Origin: DUOA01 sp012839095
GTDB taxonomy: Bacteria > Bacillota > Clostridia > Caldicoprobacterales > DTU083
Assembly (NCBI GenBank): GCA_050951505.1
Contig: JBMNJE010000010.1
Span: 62,001 to 126,000, forward strand
Direction of reading: 5' to 3'
DNA: 64,000 bases
Translations under genes and position numbers: made by a program
The notes under the pieces: generated by a model
The model's input: the letters and a program-made list of their open reading frames with translations, nothing else
Databases searched by the model: none
What the model was told of the DNA's origin: nothing
In this document: piece after piece, positions 43,669-52,017 of the stretch
How positions within the stretch are numbered: position 1 is the stretch's first letter
Layout: every line of letters starts with the position of its first letter

Positions 43669-44727
43669 TCACTCTTCTATCGCCTTATAATCGGAATGAA
43701 TTCCACTGACCTGACTGCGAAAGCCTTCGGAAAAATAAACTTCCTTCTCCTCATTAATAAACATAGCCTGTACTCCTACCAGCCTGTTGACCAACGTCAG
43801 TCCCTCCTGAACTCCCATTACGAATAAGGAGGTGGACAGGGCATCTGCATCTATTCCGCTTTCCGTCACGATTGTCACACTTATCAGACCATTTTTGGCC
43901 GGATACCCTGTTTTCGGATCGTATATATGATGATATCGCTCCCCTGTCTGCTCATATATTTCTTTCTGATACCGCTCATAGTCCCCCGATGTAATGACCG
44001 CATCACCCATGGTTTCCACCACTGCAACATGTCCTCTCTGCCGGGGATCTTCTTCCTGCCGCGGATTGCGGATGCCTATACGCCAGGGAGAGCCATCCTC
44101 CTTGCCATTGATTACTGCAATGTTGCCTCCCAGATTGATAAGAGCGTGCTCAACACCATGCTCTTTTAAAATGCGGACTGCTTCGTCCCCGGCATAGCCT
44201 TTGGCAATACCACCCAGATCGATGGCCATGCCCTCAGATTCCAGATAGACCGTCTGTTTTTCCTCATCTACTTTTATCCTTTTATAGTCCACAAGGGGAA
44301 GGACCTTTTTTATATCTTCCTCTTCCGGAATTTTATCCTCTTTCCCAAAACGATCCCACAAGCTGCTCAGAGGGAAGGTGGAAATATCAAAATCTCCCTT
44401 CGTCAGCTCTGCATACTCCAAAGCTTTCTTTATCACAAACAAGGTATCCGGGTGTACCTGAACCGGTGCCTTTCCTGCATTTGCATTAATTCTGGAAATA
44501 TCACTGTCAGGCAGGGTGGCGCTCATTCGCTCTTCAATTTCATGAATTCGTGATATGGCCGCATCAAGACCTTCTTTTGCCCCAGGCCCCTTAGAAACAG
44601 CAAAGGTTATATAGGTGTCCAGGGCAAATATATTTTCTTCCAGACGATTGGCTGTCCTCTGCCTGCAGGAAATCAGTGGAGCCAGCAGCAAAAATGCTGT
44701 CAGCAGACTGAAAACTCTTTTCTTCAT
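43669..44727 (-). CDS. apbE: ApbE-type FAD:protein FMN transferase lipoprotein
   Basis: 352 residues. Lipoprotein signal ending APLISC. ApbE motifs are in order: TYITFAVSKG, GDFDISTFPLSSLW, AIDLGGIAKGYAGDEAV, ALINLGGNIAVING, the SGDYERY region, the HHIYDPKTGYPAKN loop and DADALSTSLFVMG (metal-binding Asp). It moves FMN from FAD onto Thr residues of flavoproteins such as RnfD/RnfG outside the membrane. No Rnf genes are in the window. The ATG at 44727 is preferred; TTG 44736 is the alternative. Confidence 0.95.
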   Translation of the reverse strand: MKKRVFSLLTAFLLLAPLISCRQRTANRLEENIFALDTYITFAVSKGPGAKEGLDAAISRIHEIEERMSATLPDSDISRINANAGKAPVQVHPDTLFVIKKALEYAELTKGDFDISTFPLSSLWDRFGKEDKIPEEEDIKKVLPLVDYKRIKVDEEKQTVYLESEGMAIDLGGIAKGYAGDEAVRILKEHGVEHALINLGGNIAVINGKEDGSPWRIGIRNPRQEEDPRQRGHVAVVETMGDAVITSGDYERYQKEIYEQTGERYHHIYDPKTGYPAKNGLISVTIVTESGIDADALSTSLFVMGVQEGLTLVNRLVGVQAMFINEEKEVYFSEGFRSQVSGIHSDYKAIEE

Positions 44728-44944
44728 CTGCTCCAACCTTTCAGAATCTTTTGTTCATCTTAACACAGTTAATCTTTACGGAAAAGGTCGTTTAATGGTA
44801 AAATAAATAGTGATTAAATATGAATGTTGTTGAATAATTACAAATATTATATATTTTGGTATTTTTGCAGGAGATTGTAATTTTTTGCAGAATACTACCA
44901 GAGTTTTGTTTTTTGTACCAGAAAGGTGTGCTGAATCATACCGA

Positions 44945-44995
44945 TGTCGAAGCACAAAAAGTCTGTCGAACCGGTTTTATTCGGTAGTATATAAA
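44945..44995 (+). promoter_or_regulatory. Two Spo0A boxes and promoter of the Spo0E-like gene
   Basis: Two perfect TGTCGAA boxes (44945-44951 and 44964-44970), 19 bases apart, followed by a -10-like TATATAAA (44988-44995). The second box overlaps the -35 position, where Spo0A commonly activates. It places the Spo0E-like gene under the regulator it is expected to switch off. Confidence 0.65.
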
Positions 44996-45016
44996 ATCTG
45001 ACAAGAGGGATTAATT

Positions 45017-45202
45017 ATGGAGACAGTGCGGGAATGTTTTAAAGTAAATGAAAAGACAATCCGGGATCTGCAGGCTCACCTGAATAAACTGGTAGCAGAG
45101 CATGGCAGTGAAAACCTGCTTCATCCGGAAATTGTTCGATTCAGCCAATTGCTTGATAAATTTATTGCTATATACACATCATCCAAGTCCAATAACAGTT
45201 AG
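45017..45202 (+). CDS. Spo0E-family aspartyl-phosphate phosphatase
   Basis: 61 residues, the usual size. The Spo0E signature SQLLDKFI is at residues 46-53 within LLHPEIVRFSQLLDKFIA. Proteins of this family remove phosphate from Spo0A~P and delay sporulation. Ribosome site AGAGGG lies 7 bases before the ATG. Two Spo0A boxes in the promoter suggest a feedback loop. The gene ends 6 bases before the stop of the convergent ABC permease gene. No terminator is visible between them. Confidence 0.88.
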   Translation: METVRECFKVNEKTIRDLQAHLNKLVAEHGSENLLHPEIVRFSQLLDKFIAIYTSSKSNNS

Positions 45203-45208
45203 TTTATT

Positions 45209-46882
45209 TTATCCTTCCAACCGGCAGAAACGTTTCACGCCCAGGGTGAATAAAAGTTTAAACAGGAAAAGGCAAAGCAGGCCGTATACGGCTGTCAGAA
45301 GGATAGTAGTTGCAATCAGACTGCTCAGACCCGGAAGCGCTGCCTTGGCCGCTATGGTCAGCACAGCAGGAATGACGCCGGCTGCCATATTATAAAGTAC
45401 ATTCATGTTCTGTTTGACTGCCTTCTGCTCATTGTCCCAGTCCAGCTTGGGGTTATATAGATCGATAATGATTCCGGTCAGGCTGGTAAGCAGAACAGGC
45501 AGCCAGGCAGTTGCCAATATGAGCAGGCCCAGCCAGGGAGACAGTTTCAGACCAAGTACTGCAAACAGGACCATCATTATAACAGCAGCCAATCCCAGCA
45601 CAAAGCCTGACAATACCTTTGCAGTCAGCTGCTGCCGATAGCTGACGGGCAGGTATTTCTTCACATACAATTCCTGACCTTCCCGGGATATGGAAGTAGA
45701 AGTGGTGCCGTTGCTGCCTCCAAGAAAGGAAGCCGCAGCAAAGGAGATCACTATTATCCAGCCTGCTGCTTCAGGCGAGGCCAGCGCTATTGAGAGCTGC
45801 TGCATCATTTCAGTTTTGGCCTGTTCAGGCTGAAAAAGCATAGGCAGCACCAGGAACACCGGCCACAAAAAATTAATCAGGACACAGTTCAGGAAGTATA
45901 TGGGGGTGCGAAACAATAGCCTGAGCTCTGTAAGGGTGTAGGTTCGAATTACGGATCCCCTTACAGCCTTCTTTTCCAGCTCCAATCCCTTTCTGTGATT
46001 TCTTTTTGAACCGGTCTCGGACAAGCCCACAACCCCGCCCAGATATATCATTTGTCCCAGCCACAGCAAGGCTGCATAGATTAACAGGGAAAAACCAGCA
46101 TATATCAAAAGACTGAGCAAACCCGGCAGCTTCCCGCTGTAAATCATAGCCTCCGCCCCCCAGCGGGCAGTGGGAAAAATGCCGGATGTCAAAACAACCA
46201 GGGAATTATTCCCCTTTTGCAAAAGCTCCATCAGCTCGTCCTGCGACATCATTCCGGCAATATTCTGAATAACCAAATTAATGCCAACCCCTATAAAGAT
46301 ACCGATTGTTCCGCCTACTACCTTTATTGTGTCCTTATATCTGGACAGGTTGGTGAATCTCATGATAATCATGATAATGACAGAAGCTATCGCCAAGGGA
46401 GTCACCGGCATTAGAAGATAAACAATCAAACCATACAGGTAATAAAGAAAGCCGGACCGCATAACGACCCCGTATGTAATCCAGACAGGCAGAAAGAACA
46501 CTGCAGTGGTCAGATATTCGTAGAAGGTCACCACCAGGAACTTGGCACCTATGATCTGCCTTGGCTTTAGGGGCAGGGGCAGGAGATTTTCAATATCCGA
46601 AGAGAAGTAAAAGGTACTTATAATGTAGAATATGCCGAATACGAAGACGATGGCGGAATTAACAGCAATTCCCCAGCTCAGAACAACTCCTTCCTGCCCT
46701 ATCTGCTTAAGTATTTTAAGAAGGGCTGCAACAAGGGATGATACTCCGAACATCAGCATTGGAACCATTATGGCAAATACCAAAATGATCATGACCTTGG
46801 CAAAGGTGCTGCTGCCCCTTATACCAAGCCCTTCACCGTTTTTTATCAGTGTTCTGGTCAGCAGAACTGTTTTATTCCTCAC
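45209..46882 (-). CDS. ABC exporter membrane protein (ABC-2 type)
   Basis: 557 residues with about a dozen hydrophobic segments, from LVFAIMVPMLMFGVSSLVAAL near the start to ILLTAVYGLLCLFLFKLLFTL near the end. It has the size and layout of the two-domain ABC-2 permeases found in Firmicutes. The GTG start at 46882 overlaps the end of the ATPase gene by 11 bases, so the two form one transporter. The substrate is unknown; relatives export lantibiotic-like peptides, toxins or act in stress tolerance. Confidence 0.88.
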   Translation of the reverse strand: MRNKTVLLTRTLIKNGEGLGIRGSSTFAKVMIILVFAIMVPMLMFGVSSLVAALLKILKQIGQEGVVLSWGIAVNSAIVFVFGIFYIISTFYFSSDIENLLPLPLKPRQIIGAKFLVVTFYEYLTTAVFFLPVWITYGVVMRSGFLYYLYGLIVYLLMPVTPLAIASVIIMIIMRFTNLSRYKDTIKVVGGTIGIFIGVGINLVIQNIAGMMSQDELMELLQKGNNSLVVLTSGIFPTARWGAEAMIYSGKLPGLLSLLIYAGFSLLIYAALLWLGQMIYLGGVVGLSETGSKRNHRKGLELEKKAVRGSVIRTYTLTELRLLFRTPIYFLNCVLINFLWPVFLVLPMLFQPEQAKTEMMQQLSIALASPEAAGWIIVISFAAASFLGGSNGTTSTSISREGQELYVKKYLPVSYRQQLTAKVLSGFVLGLAAVIMMVLFAVLGLKLSPWLGLLILATAWLPVLLTSLTGIIIDLYNPKLDWDNEQKAVKQNMNVLYNMAAGVIPAVLTIAAKAALPGLSSLIATTILLTAVYGLLCLFLFKLLFTLGVKRFCRLEG

Positions 46883-47600
46883 TTTCCGTCAACTCCAAAA
46901 ACATATTCTCAAGAGATGTATTCTTCTTAAAGTGATCCTGCATTTCCTCCATTGAACCGCAGAACAAGAGCTGCCCTTTATTGATAATGGCAACCCGATC
47001 GCAGAGCTTTTCGGCCACATCCAGGACATGGGTGGAAAAGAAAACGGTGTTGCCGCTGTCAGCATGTTCCCTCATCATCTCCTTCAGAAGGAAGGAAGAA
47101 CGGGGATCAAGCCCTGTCATGGGTTCATCCAATATCCATACAGGAGGGTTATGTACCAATACACCCATTATGATAATTTTCTGCCGCATACCATGAGAAT
47201 AGCTTTGAATACGGTCATTCAGGACATCATCCATGCTGAATCGCTTTGCCAGACTCTCAATTCTTTCCCTGCGGTCCTCGGTAGATACCTCATACATATC
47301 TGCCATGAAATTAAGATACTCGATGCCCTTTAGCCGGAGAAAAACATTAGGCGTATCCGGCACATAGCCCAGTTGCATTTTAGCACTTAGGGCATCTTTC
47401 TCAATATCCAGTCCGTTTATGCGGATTGTTCCGCTGTTGGCATTCAGTATGCCTGCAATCAGTTTGATGGTTGTGGTCTTGCCTGCCCCATTCGGCCCCA
47501 GGAAACCAAAGATTTCCCCGTCGGGAATCACCAGGTTCAGGTTATCCACTGCTTTCACGGTATTGCCATAAATCTTGCTTACATTTGTCAGCTCAATCAC
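46872..47600 (-). CDS. ABC exporter ATPase
   Basis: 242 residues. Walker A GPNGAGKTTTI, ABC signature YSHGMRQKI, Walker B VWILDEPMTGLDP and switch His in FFSTHVLDVAE. It powers the ABC-2 membrane protein encoded directly downstream, which its end overlaps. The Asn/Gln-type D-loop and length match exporter ATPases rather than importers. Confidence 0.95.
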   Translation of the reverse strand: MIELTNVSKIYGNTVKAVDNLNLVIPDGEIFGFLGPNGAGKTTTIKLIAGILNANSGTIRINGLDIEKDALSAKMQLGYVPDTPNVFLRLKGIEYLNFMADMYEVSTEDRRERIESLAKRFSMDDVLNDRIQSYSHGMRQKIIIMGVLVHNPPVWILDEPMTGLDPRSSFLLKEMMREHADSGNTVFFSTHVLDVAEKLCDRVAIINKGQLLFCGSMEEMQDHFKKNTSLENMFLELTESEE

Positions 47601-47647
47601 TCAGTAATCCTTCCTTTCTCCAGTATGCTCCAACCGTCAGGCCGGGA

Positions 47648-48100
47648 TTAATGATCCACTGCCTGTTTCAGCTTGTTATACAGGCTCTCTGTTTCAGCGG
47701 AATTTCTGTAATTTATTATAATCCATTCTCTTCCGGCTTGCATAAGTATGAAGGGACCGGCCGCAGAAAAGGAAAACAGTCTGCAGCGGCCCAGTTCCTC
47801 CAGCTCATAAATCCCTCTGTTGGCAAAGCCGAACAGATCCATTCCATTAACCCTGGCCTTTACCTGCGGAATGGAATCCCGCAGTTCCAGCTGCCTGATG
47901 TCGGTTATACGAAGCTCAACACCATACATGCCTGAAATCTTAATAAGGCTGTCACTGACATCAATATGGGGAGGACGGGTGCCGATAAAGAATAAAACAG
48001 CCAGTAAAACAATAACTACTGCGTTGAATATATAACGGGCAGATTTGCTCTGATTTCTGATAATCCCTTTTCTTTGATTGTCATTTTGATTAATACTCAT
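47648..48100 (-). CDS. Small membrane protein with PH-like domain, unknown function
   Basis: 150 residues. Basic N-terminus, one membrane helix (about 23-41, FNAVVIVLLAVLFFIGT), then a strand-rich outer domain ending NYRNSAETESLYNKLKQAV, which looks like the last helix of bacterial PH-type domains. It lies upstream of the ABC exporter genes on the same strand with a 47-base gap, and may belong with them. Function cannot be stated. Confidence 0.75.
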   Translation of the reverse strand: MSINQNDNQRKGIIRNQSKSARYIFNAVVIVLLAVLFFIGTRPPHIDVSDSLIKISGMYGVELRITDIRQLELRDSIPQVKARVNGMDLFGFANRGIYELEELGRCRLFSFSAAGPFILMQAGREWIIINYRNSAETESLYNKLKQAVDH

Positions 48101-48148
48101 GCTATCACTCTGTTTCCTGTCACAATCATTTTATCTATAATCAGTTCA

Positions 48149-48994
48149 TTAATAGTTCTTATCTTCTTGCTTTATTTCCTGTTTTCCTGGTAGCTGCTCA
48201 TTGACAATCTCAGATTCCGGCTGCAGCTTCCTGAACAGGGAAGGAGAAACCCTTACTATCCAATAAACGGAGAACAGGGCCATAACTCCTATGAAGGCCA
48301 TGGTAAGAAAGATGCCGCCCGGCAGCTTCTGAAGGAAAGCCAGGGGGAAATTCAGCACAAAGTGAGCCAGAAAAGCATAGAAAACAAATTGATATCTGCG
48401 GGATGCAAGGCCATATACCACAAGCACGGAAAAACCAATATGCAGTATCATGGCAAACAGCCTTTCCACTCCGGCCAGTAAAAACATCCAGGGTGACGTC
48501 TGGATAAGCAGCTGTATTGCCTGATTCATGAGTTCATTGTCCGAGAGCCCCATAATACCCATGTTAATCAGTATCATTAATACCAAATTGCTAATGTATG
48601 TAAGGCCAATCAGAGACATCGCCTCAAAGCCGCCATGACCTATGCCAAATGCAACTGCATTGGTCCAGTCTCCCTTTTTTCTTAAGAAAAGCTTATATAT
48701 GAGAACACGCCCGCCTTCTTCAAACAAGGCTGCAGTAACGGCAAGGAAGGCACTGTACAATACCAGGTTCCAGCCCTCTGAAGTGGATTCCGTTCCAGGG
48801 TAGTAAGGATTCAGAATCTGCAGGAGCGGAAGGCGCAGCACCAGCTGAAAAACCAGAAAGGTGAGTGCCCCAAGCAATACCGTGGTTGCCGGAGCCTTGT
48901 ATTTTCTGCAGAACCAAACAGCCAGCAAAACCGGCAATACCAAAGACAGGATCAAAGTGATTAAGGAAAAAATAATGGACAAGCCGGGCACCAT
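48149..48994 (-). CDS. YhfC-family intramembrane metalloprotease-like protein
   Basis: 281 residues with about eight hydrophobic segments. It carries the motif FEEGGRVLIYK (EExxR-type) in one helix and GIGHGGFEAM and ALAHFVLN-like AFLAHFVLNFPL in others, which match the Glu/His metal-binding pattern of CAAX-protease-like membrane enzymes and the YhfC group. It would cut or process membrane proteins. It is probably in the operon with the ABC exporter downstream. Substrate unknown. Confidence 0.82.
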   Translation of the reverse strand: MVPGLSIIFSLITLILSLVLPVLLAVWFCRKYKAPATTVLLGALTFLVFQLVLRLPLLQILNPYYPGTESTSEGWNLVLYSAFLAVTAALFEEGGRVLIYKLFLRKKGDWTNAVAFGIGHGGFEAMSLIGLTYISNLVLMILINMGIMGLSDNELMNQAIQLLIQTSPWMFLLAGVERLFAMILHIGFSVLVVYGLASRRYQFVFYAFLAHFVLNFPLAFLQKLPGGIFLTMAFIGVMALFSVYWIVRVSPSLFRKLQPESEIVNEQLPGKQEIKQEDKNY

Positions 48995-49103
48995 ATGCAG
49001 CCCTCCTAATTTCAGTTGGATTTAAGTAAAATGTAAAGACAGCTCTTATGTTAATAAATTATCACAATTACCATCCTTAATCAATTTATTTTTGTCCATT
49101 TAA

Positions 49104-49135
49104 GAAAAATGCAGGCTGTATAAAAACGGCCTGCA
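49104..49135 (-). terminator. Terminator of the parvulin gene
   Basis: Stem TGCAGGC / GCCTGCA with a 12-base loop, followed on the minus strand by ATTTTTCTT. It lies about 57 bases after the parvulin stop. Confidence 0.7.
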
Positions 49136-49191
49136 CATATGCTTATTTATATATTGATAACTGGTTCGAAGGTAATTATCCCTGAAACCTG

Positions 49192-49941
49192 TTACACATT
49201 CATTGTAACAGTATAGGTTTTCCGCAAACGTCTGCTTTCCTCCACGTATCTCTTATTCTGCTTGCTGCCCATCAGGATCTTTTTTATCTCACCTTCTACC
49301 TCATCAAAGTCCATAATACCGGGCTTCTTTCTGTTTACCAGCTTGATGATATGATAACCGAACTGTGTCTTAACCGGCCGGCTGATTTCATTGATCTCCA
49401 GGGCAAAGGCTGCTTCTTCAAACTCGGGAACCATCTGGCCCCTGGAAAATTCACCCAAATCGCCGCCAACGGATGCGGATGGACAGGTGGAATATTTTTT
49501 TGCTGCTTCTTCGAAAAACAGTCCTTTTTTCAAATCCCAGTATATTTGATCTGCCAGTTCTGCTTCCTCTACCAAGATATGCTTCGCCTGAATGGATTCC
49601 TCTGACCTGAAATTACTCCGATGAGCCTTATAGTATTCAAATGCTTCTTCACTGGATACTTCAACATCCTGCAGCAGCTTTCTCAGGCCGTACTGCTTCA
49701 GAAGCTCCTCCTTCATAATTTCCACTTCTGCCTCATATTCCGGTTCCTGATCCAGGTTGTTCTGCTTTGCATCCACAAAAATCAGTTCCTGGGTAATTAT
49801 CTCATTAAGCAGGGTTCTTCTTCCCTCCGGCGTATTGAATTGGGCACCCCGTTGCGGCCCCAGACCGGCAAGCATTCGATCTATGTGATCCTCCGTGATC
49901 TCTCTGCCTTCGACGGTCGCTAAAACTTTTTTATCAGACAT
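49192..49941 (-). CDS. Parvulin-type peptidyl-prolyl isomerase (cytoplasmic)
   Basis: 249 residues. An N-terminal SurA/PrsA-like helical region (TVEGREITEDHIDRM, LLNEIITQELIFVDAKQNN) and a parvulin domain (about 115-205) with SIQAKHILVEEAE, GGDLGEFSRGQMVPEFEEA and TQFGYHIIKL. There is no signal peptide or lipobox, so unlike PrsA it stays in the cytoplasm as a folding helper. It ends at a hairpin terminator. The start follows AGGAGAC on the coding strand. Confidence 0.93.
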   Translation of the reverse strand: MSDKKVLATVEGREITEDHIDRMLAGLGPQRGAQFNTPEGRRTLLNEIITQELIFVDAKQNNLDQEPEYEAEVEIMKEELLKQYGLRKLLQDVEVSSEEAFEYYKAHRSNFRSEESIQAKHILVEEAELADQIYWDLKKGLFFEEAAKKYSTCPSASVGGDLGEFSRGQMVPEFEEAAFALEINEISRPVKTQFGYHIIKLVNRKKPGIMDFDEVEGEIKKILMGSKQNKRYVEESRRLRKTYTVTMNV

Positions 49942-50073
49942 ATATAGTCTCCTTTGCGATTTATTTATATGATGTTAACTATAACAAAAACCGGCCGGTA
50001 TGTCCATTTTTTCAGTCTAAAATTCCTCGAAGTTTGGGATACTAATATTATCATAAGCAAAGGAGTGAAAAAC

Positions 50074-50241
50074 ATGAAAATGAATCGAAAGGCTTTGGGG
50101 AAACTGATGTCGGAATTTTCACAGGAACTGGGAATAGCTGATCAGAAAAAGACCGGCAGCATGGGCAGGAAAATGCTGGCGGCAGCCGGCAGTGTAGCAG
50201 GTTTTTTTCTTATTCGAAGCATCTATAACCGGATAAAGTAG
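50074..50241 (+). CDS. Small hypothetical protein with C-terminal hydrophobic helix
   Basis: 55 residues starting MKMNRKALGKLMSEF. AAAGGAGTG lies 6 bases before the ATG at 50074, which decides the start over longer frames. It is basic, helical, with a Gly/Ala-rich hydrophobic segment (MLAAAGSVAGFFLIRSI) near the end that may sit in the membrane. No family recognised. A short hairpin follows at 50255. Confidence 0.65.
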   Translation: MKMNRKALGKLMSEFSQELGIADQKKTGSMGRKMLAAAGSVAGFFLIRSIYNRIK

Positions 50242-50254
50242 GTATGAAATAATG

Positions 50255-50277
50255 CTGCCCGCTCAGCGGGCAGTTTC
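50255..50277. terminator. GC-rich hairpin between convergent genes
   Basis: CTGCCCGC-TCA-GCGGGCAG followed by TTTC on the plus strand. It overlaps the last codons and stop of the acetyltransferase gene. The T-run is short, so it may be a weak terminator for the small gene at 50074. Confidence 0.45.
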
Positions 50278-50718
50278 ACCTAATTGTTTCGTAAAGCAGA
50301 TTATTCTATTTGCTTCTTTAAATCCAAGCCTTAAATGAAAATCATAACTGTCTTTATTTGTGAATTCGCAATCGCTGGCAAACTCAGTACAGCCCTTGCT
50401 TAAGGCCCATTTCTCGCTGTAATGCACCAGCTGCCTTGCCACACCGCATCTTCTGTATTCCGGCAGAACAAAAACAGCTTCAAGATAGCCCACCGGGCTG
50501 GATTCCGTACCCTCAACATAATCAGTGCGCAGGGTACAATGGGTAAAAGCAATTATTTCATTATCGACAACTGCTGTAAAAACCGCTTCCCGGGGGTTGA
50601 CAACAGATTTATTAAACTCATCCGATAATACATTCTCTTCCACCTCAGGCCAAAGCATATGGGCAAGTCTTGCCACTTTAGCAGCATCCTCTATTCCTGC
50701 ATGTCTGATTATTGCCAT
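50263..50718 (-). CDS. GNAT acetyltransferase resembling aminoglycoside 6'-N-acetyltransferases
   Basis: 151 residues. GNAT core YLEAVFVLPEYRRCGVARQL (acetyl-CoA binding) and the upstream stretch DYVEGTESSPVGYLE, which closely resembles chromosomal AAC(6') enzymes, as do GCTEFASDCEF and GFKEANRIICF. It would acetylate an amine in the cytoplasm. Many chromosomal members have weak or unknown activity on drugs, so a resistance role is not shown. AGAGGCGG precedes the ATG. Confidence 0.85.
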   Translation of the reverse strand: MAIIRHAGIEDAAKVARLAHMLWPEVEENVLSDEFNKSVVNPREAVFTAVVDNEIIAFTHCTLRTDYVEGTESSPVGYLEAVFVLPEYRRCGVARQLVHYSEKWALSKGCTEFASDCEFTNKDSYDFHLRLGFKEANRIICFTKQLGETAR

Positions 50719-50757
50719 TAAACCGCCTCTTTCTCTGCGAAATAATTTCTTAATATT

Positions 50758-51069
50758 CTAACGGATGCCCAGTGATGAGACCCCCTGTAATATTGCTCTC
50801 CACTCCTCTACTATCCTGGACAAATATTCCCTGCCGGATTCCGTAATAACATAGTATTTTCGCGGCGGGCCGCCGGATGATTCCCTTTGAATCACATCAG
50901 CAAGCCCATTTGCATGCAATCTCCGCAAAATGGCATAAACAGAACCTTCATATACATCAGGAAAAACCTGCCGCACCGATTTCATAATTTCGTAGCCATA
51001 GAGCAGTTCATCCTTTATCTGATAAAGAATGCACATCTCCAGGATTCCTTTTTTAAGTTGCGTAACCAT
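50758..51069 (-). CDS. PadR-family transcriptional regulator
   Basis: 103 residues. Winged helix of the PadR type: GILEMCILYQIKDELLYGYE, then SVYAILRRLHANGLADVIQR and GGPPRKYYVITESGREYL. It is the second gene of an operon with a DUF1700/RDD membrane protein, 17 bases downstream of it. Inverted repeats at 51957-51994 are probably its operators, giving negative self-control of the operon, as is common in PadR operons. The ligand is unknown. Confidence 0.94.
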   Translation of the reverse strand: MVTQLKKGILEMCILYQIKDELLYGYEIMKSVRQVFPDVYEGSVYAILRRLHANGLADVIQRESSGGPPRKYYVITESGREYLSRIVEEWRAILQGVSSLGIR

Positions 51070-51086
51070 TACTTCACCACTCCATA

Positions 51087-51929
51087 CTAACTTGCTGTAA
51101 CAATGGTATCTGCAACCATATCATGAAGAGCTTTGTGTTCTTTAGTCAACAGAATGGTCAGTAATGATATCAGCGGCACAAAGGGAATTGAATTCAGCAA
51201 TAGTTTTCCCAGAAGCTCCCTTGAAAAAATACTTTCCCTGCCGGCAGGAGTACAGTCAGTGCGCCTGACCCGGATACCCATAATTTTTTTCCCTATAGTC
51301 TGCCCTTTTAACAGTAATGTGCATATCAGGGGGTACAGCAGATAAAAGACCAATGCCAATACGCCCAGCCCGGCCCGCCATTTACGAATCAGGCCCCCAT
51401 CTGCATTAACAGAAGTGTAAGTTTGCATATGTTCACCGTTTTTATCAACCCGGGTCACGTAAGTATATTCTGCATTTGTTTCTGAAGTCAGAGTGAGATC
51501 ACCGTATACTGACATTCCAAGAAACACAAAAGTGCTATATGCAGGGCTGGGATAAAAAAGCACCATATAATAGGGCAGGAAAATAGATTTGAGTACAAGC
51601 AAAGAAATCAGCATAACGGGCAGCGTCGCAATAACGGCATCCAGCAGCCAGGCAGTTATTCGCCGGCCCGGAAGAGCAAGCTTCAATGCAGGAGTGTTTT
51701 TCGCCTTGTCTGCTTTGCCTGACTGCTTTCCGGCATATTCCTCCAACAGGTTTCTGGCAAGTAATGCAGGAGATCCAAGCTCCTCGGAGATATCATCATC
51801 CCTTCTGCCTTCCTCTCTGCCGGTAACAAAGAATCCTTCGTAATCGGAAAGGATATCCTTAAGTTCCTCAGGTGGTATCTTTGATTCCAGATTCAATTTT
51901 AATTCTCTCAAGTATTCAGACTGCTTCAC
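51087..51929 (-). CDS. DUF1700-like domain fused to an RDD membrane protein
   Basis: 280 residues. Residues 1-65 (MKQSEYLRELKLNLE, then LKDILSDYEGFFVTGREEGR) look like DUF1700/HAAS-type domains that accompany PadR regulators. The remainder is an RDD-family membrane protein: RRITAWLLDAVIATLPVML, then YPLICTLLLKGQTIGKKIMG and HKALHDMVADTIV, with four membrane helices. The fusion places a likely interaction domain on a membrane protein. The start is GTG with GGAGG 8 bases upstream. It is the first gene of the PadR operon. Confidence 0.85.
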   Translation of the reverse strand: MKQSEYLRELKLNLESKIPPEELKDILSDYEGFFVTGREEGRRDDDISEELGSPALLARNLLEEYAGKQSGKADKAKNTPALKLALPGRRITAWLLDAVIATLPVMLISLLVLKSIFLPYYMVLFYPSPAYSTFVFLGMSVYGDLTLTSETNAEYTYVTRVDKNGEHMQTYTSVNADGGLIRKWRAGLGVLALVFYLLYPLICTLLLKGQTIGKKIMGIRVRRTDCTPAGRESIFSRELLGKLLLNSIPFVPLISLLTILLTKEHKALHDMVADTIVTAS

Positions 51930-51956
51930 GCCGGAAACCTCCTCTACTAATTAATA

Positions 51957-51994
51957 AACAGTAGCGACTACTGATAGTGTAGCACACTACTGTT
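51957..51994. promoter_or_regulatory. Nested inverted repeats, likely PadR operator
   Basis: CAGTAG-CGA-CTACTG (51959-51973) and TAGTGT-AGC-ACACTA (51975-51989) stand side by side, and AACAGTAG (51957-51964) pairs with CTACTGTT (51987-51994). Such closely packed dyads about 30 bases before the GTG start fit autorepression by the PadR protein of the same operon. Confidence 0.6.
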
Positions 51995-52017
51995 CATTAA
52001 ACAATACCTAATTTAAA

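Noticed and set aside
50263..50718. Acquired drug-resistance gene
   Set aside because: The acetyltransferase looks like chromosomal AAC(6')-type enzymes and there are no mobile-element features nearby. No resistance claim is made.
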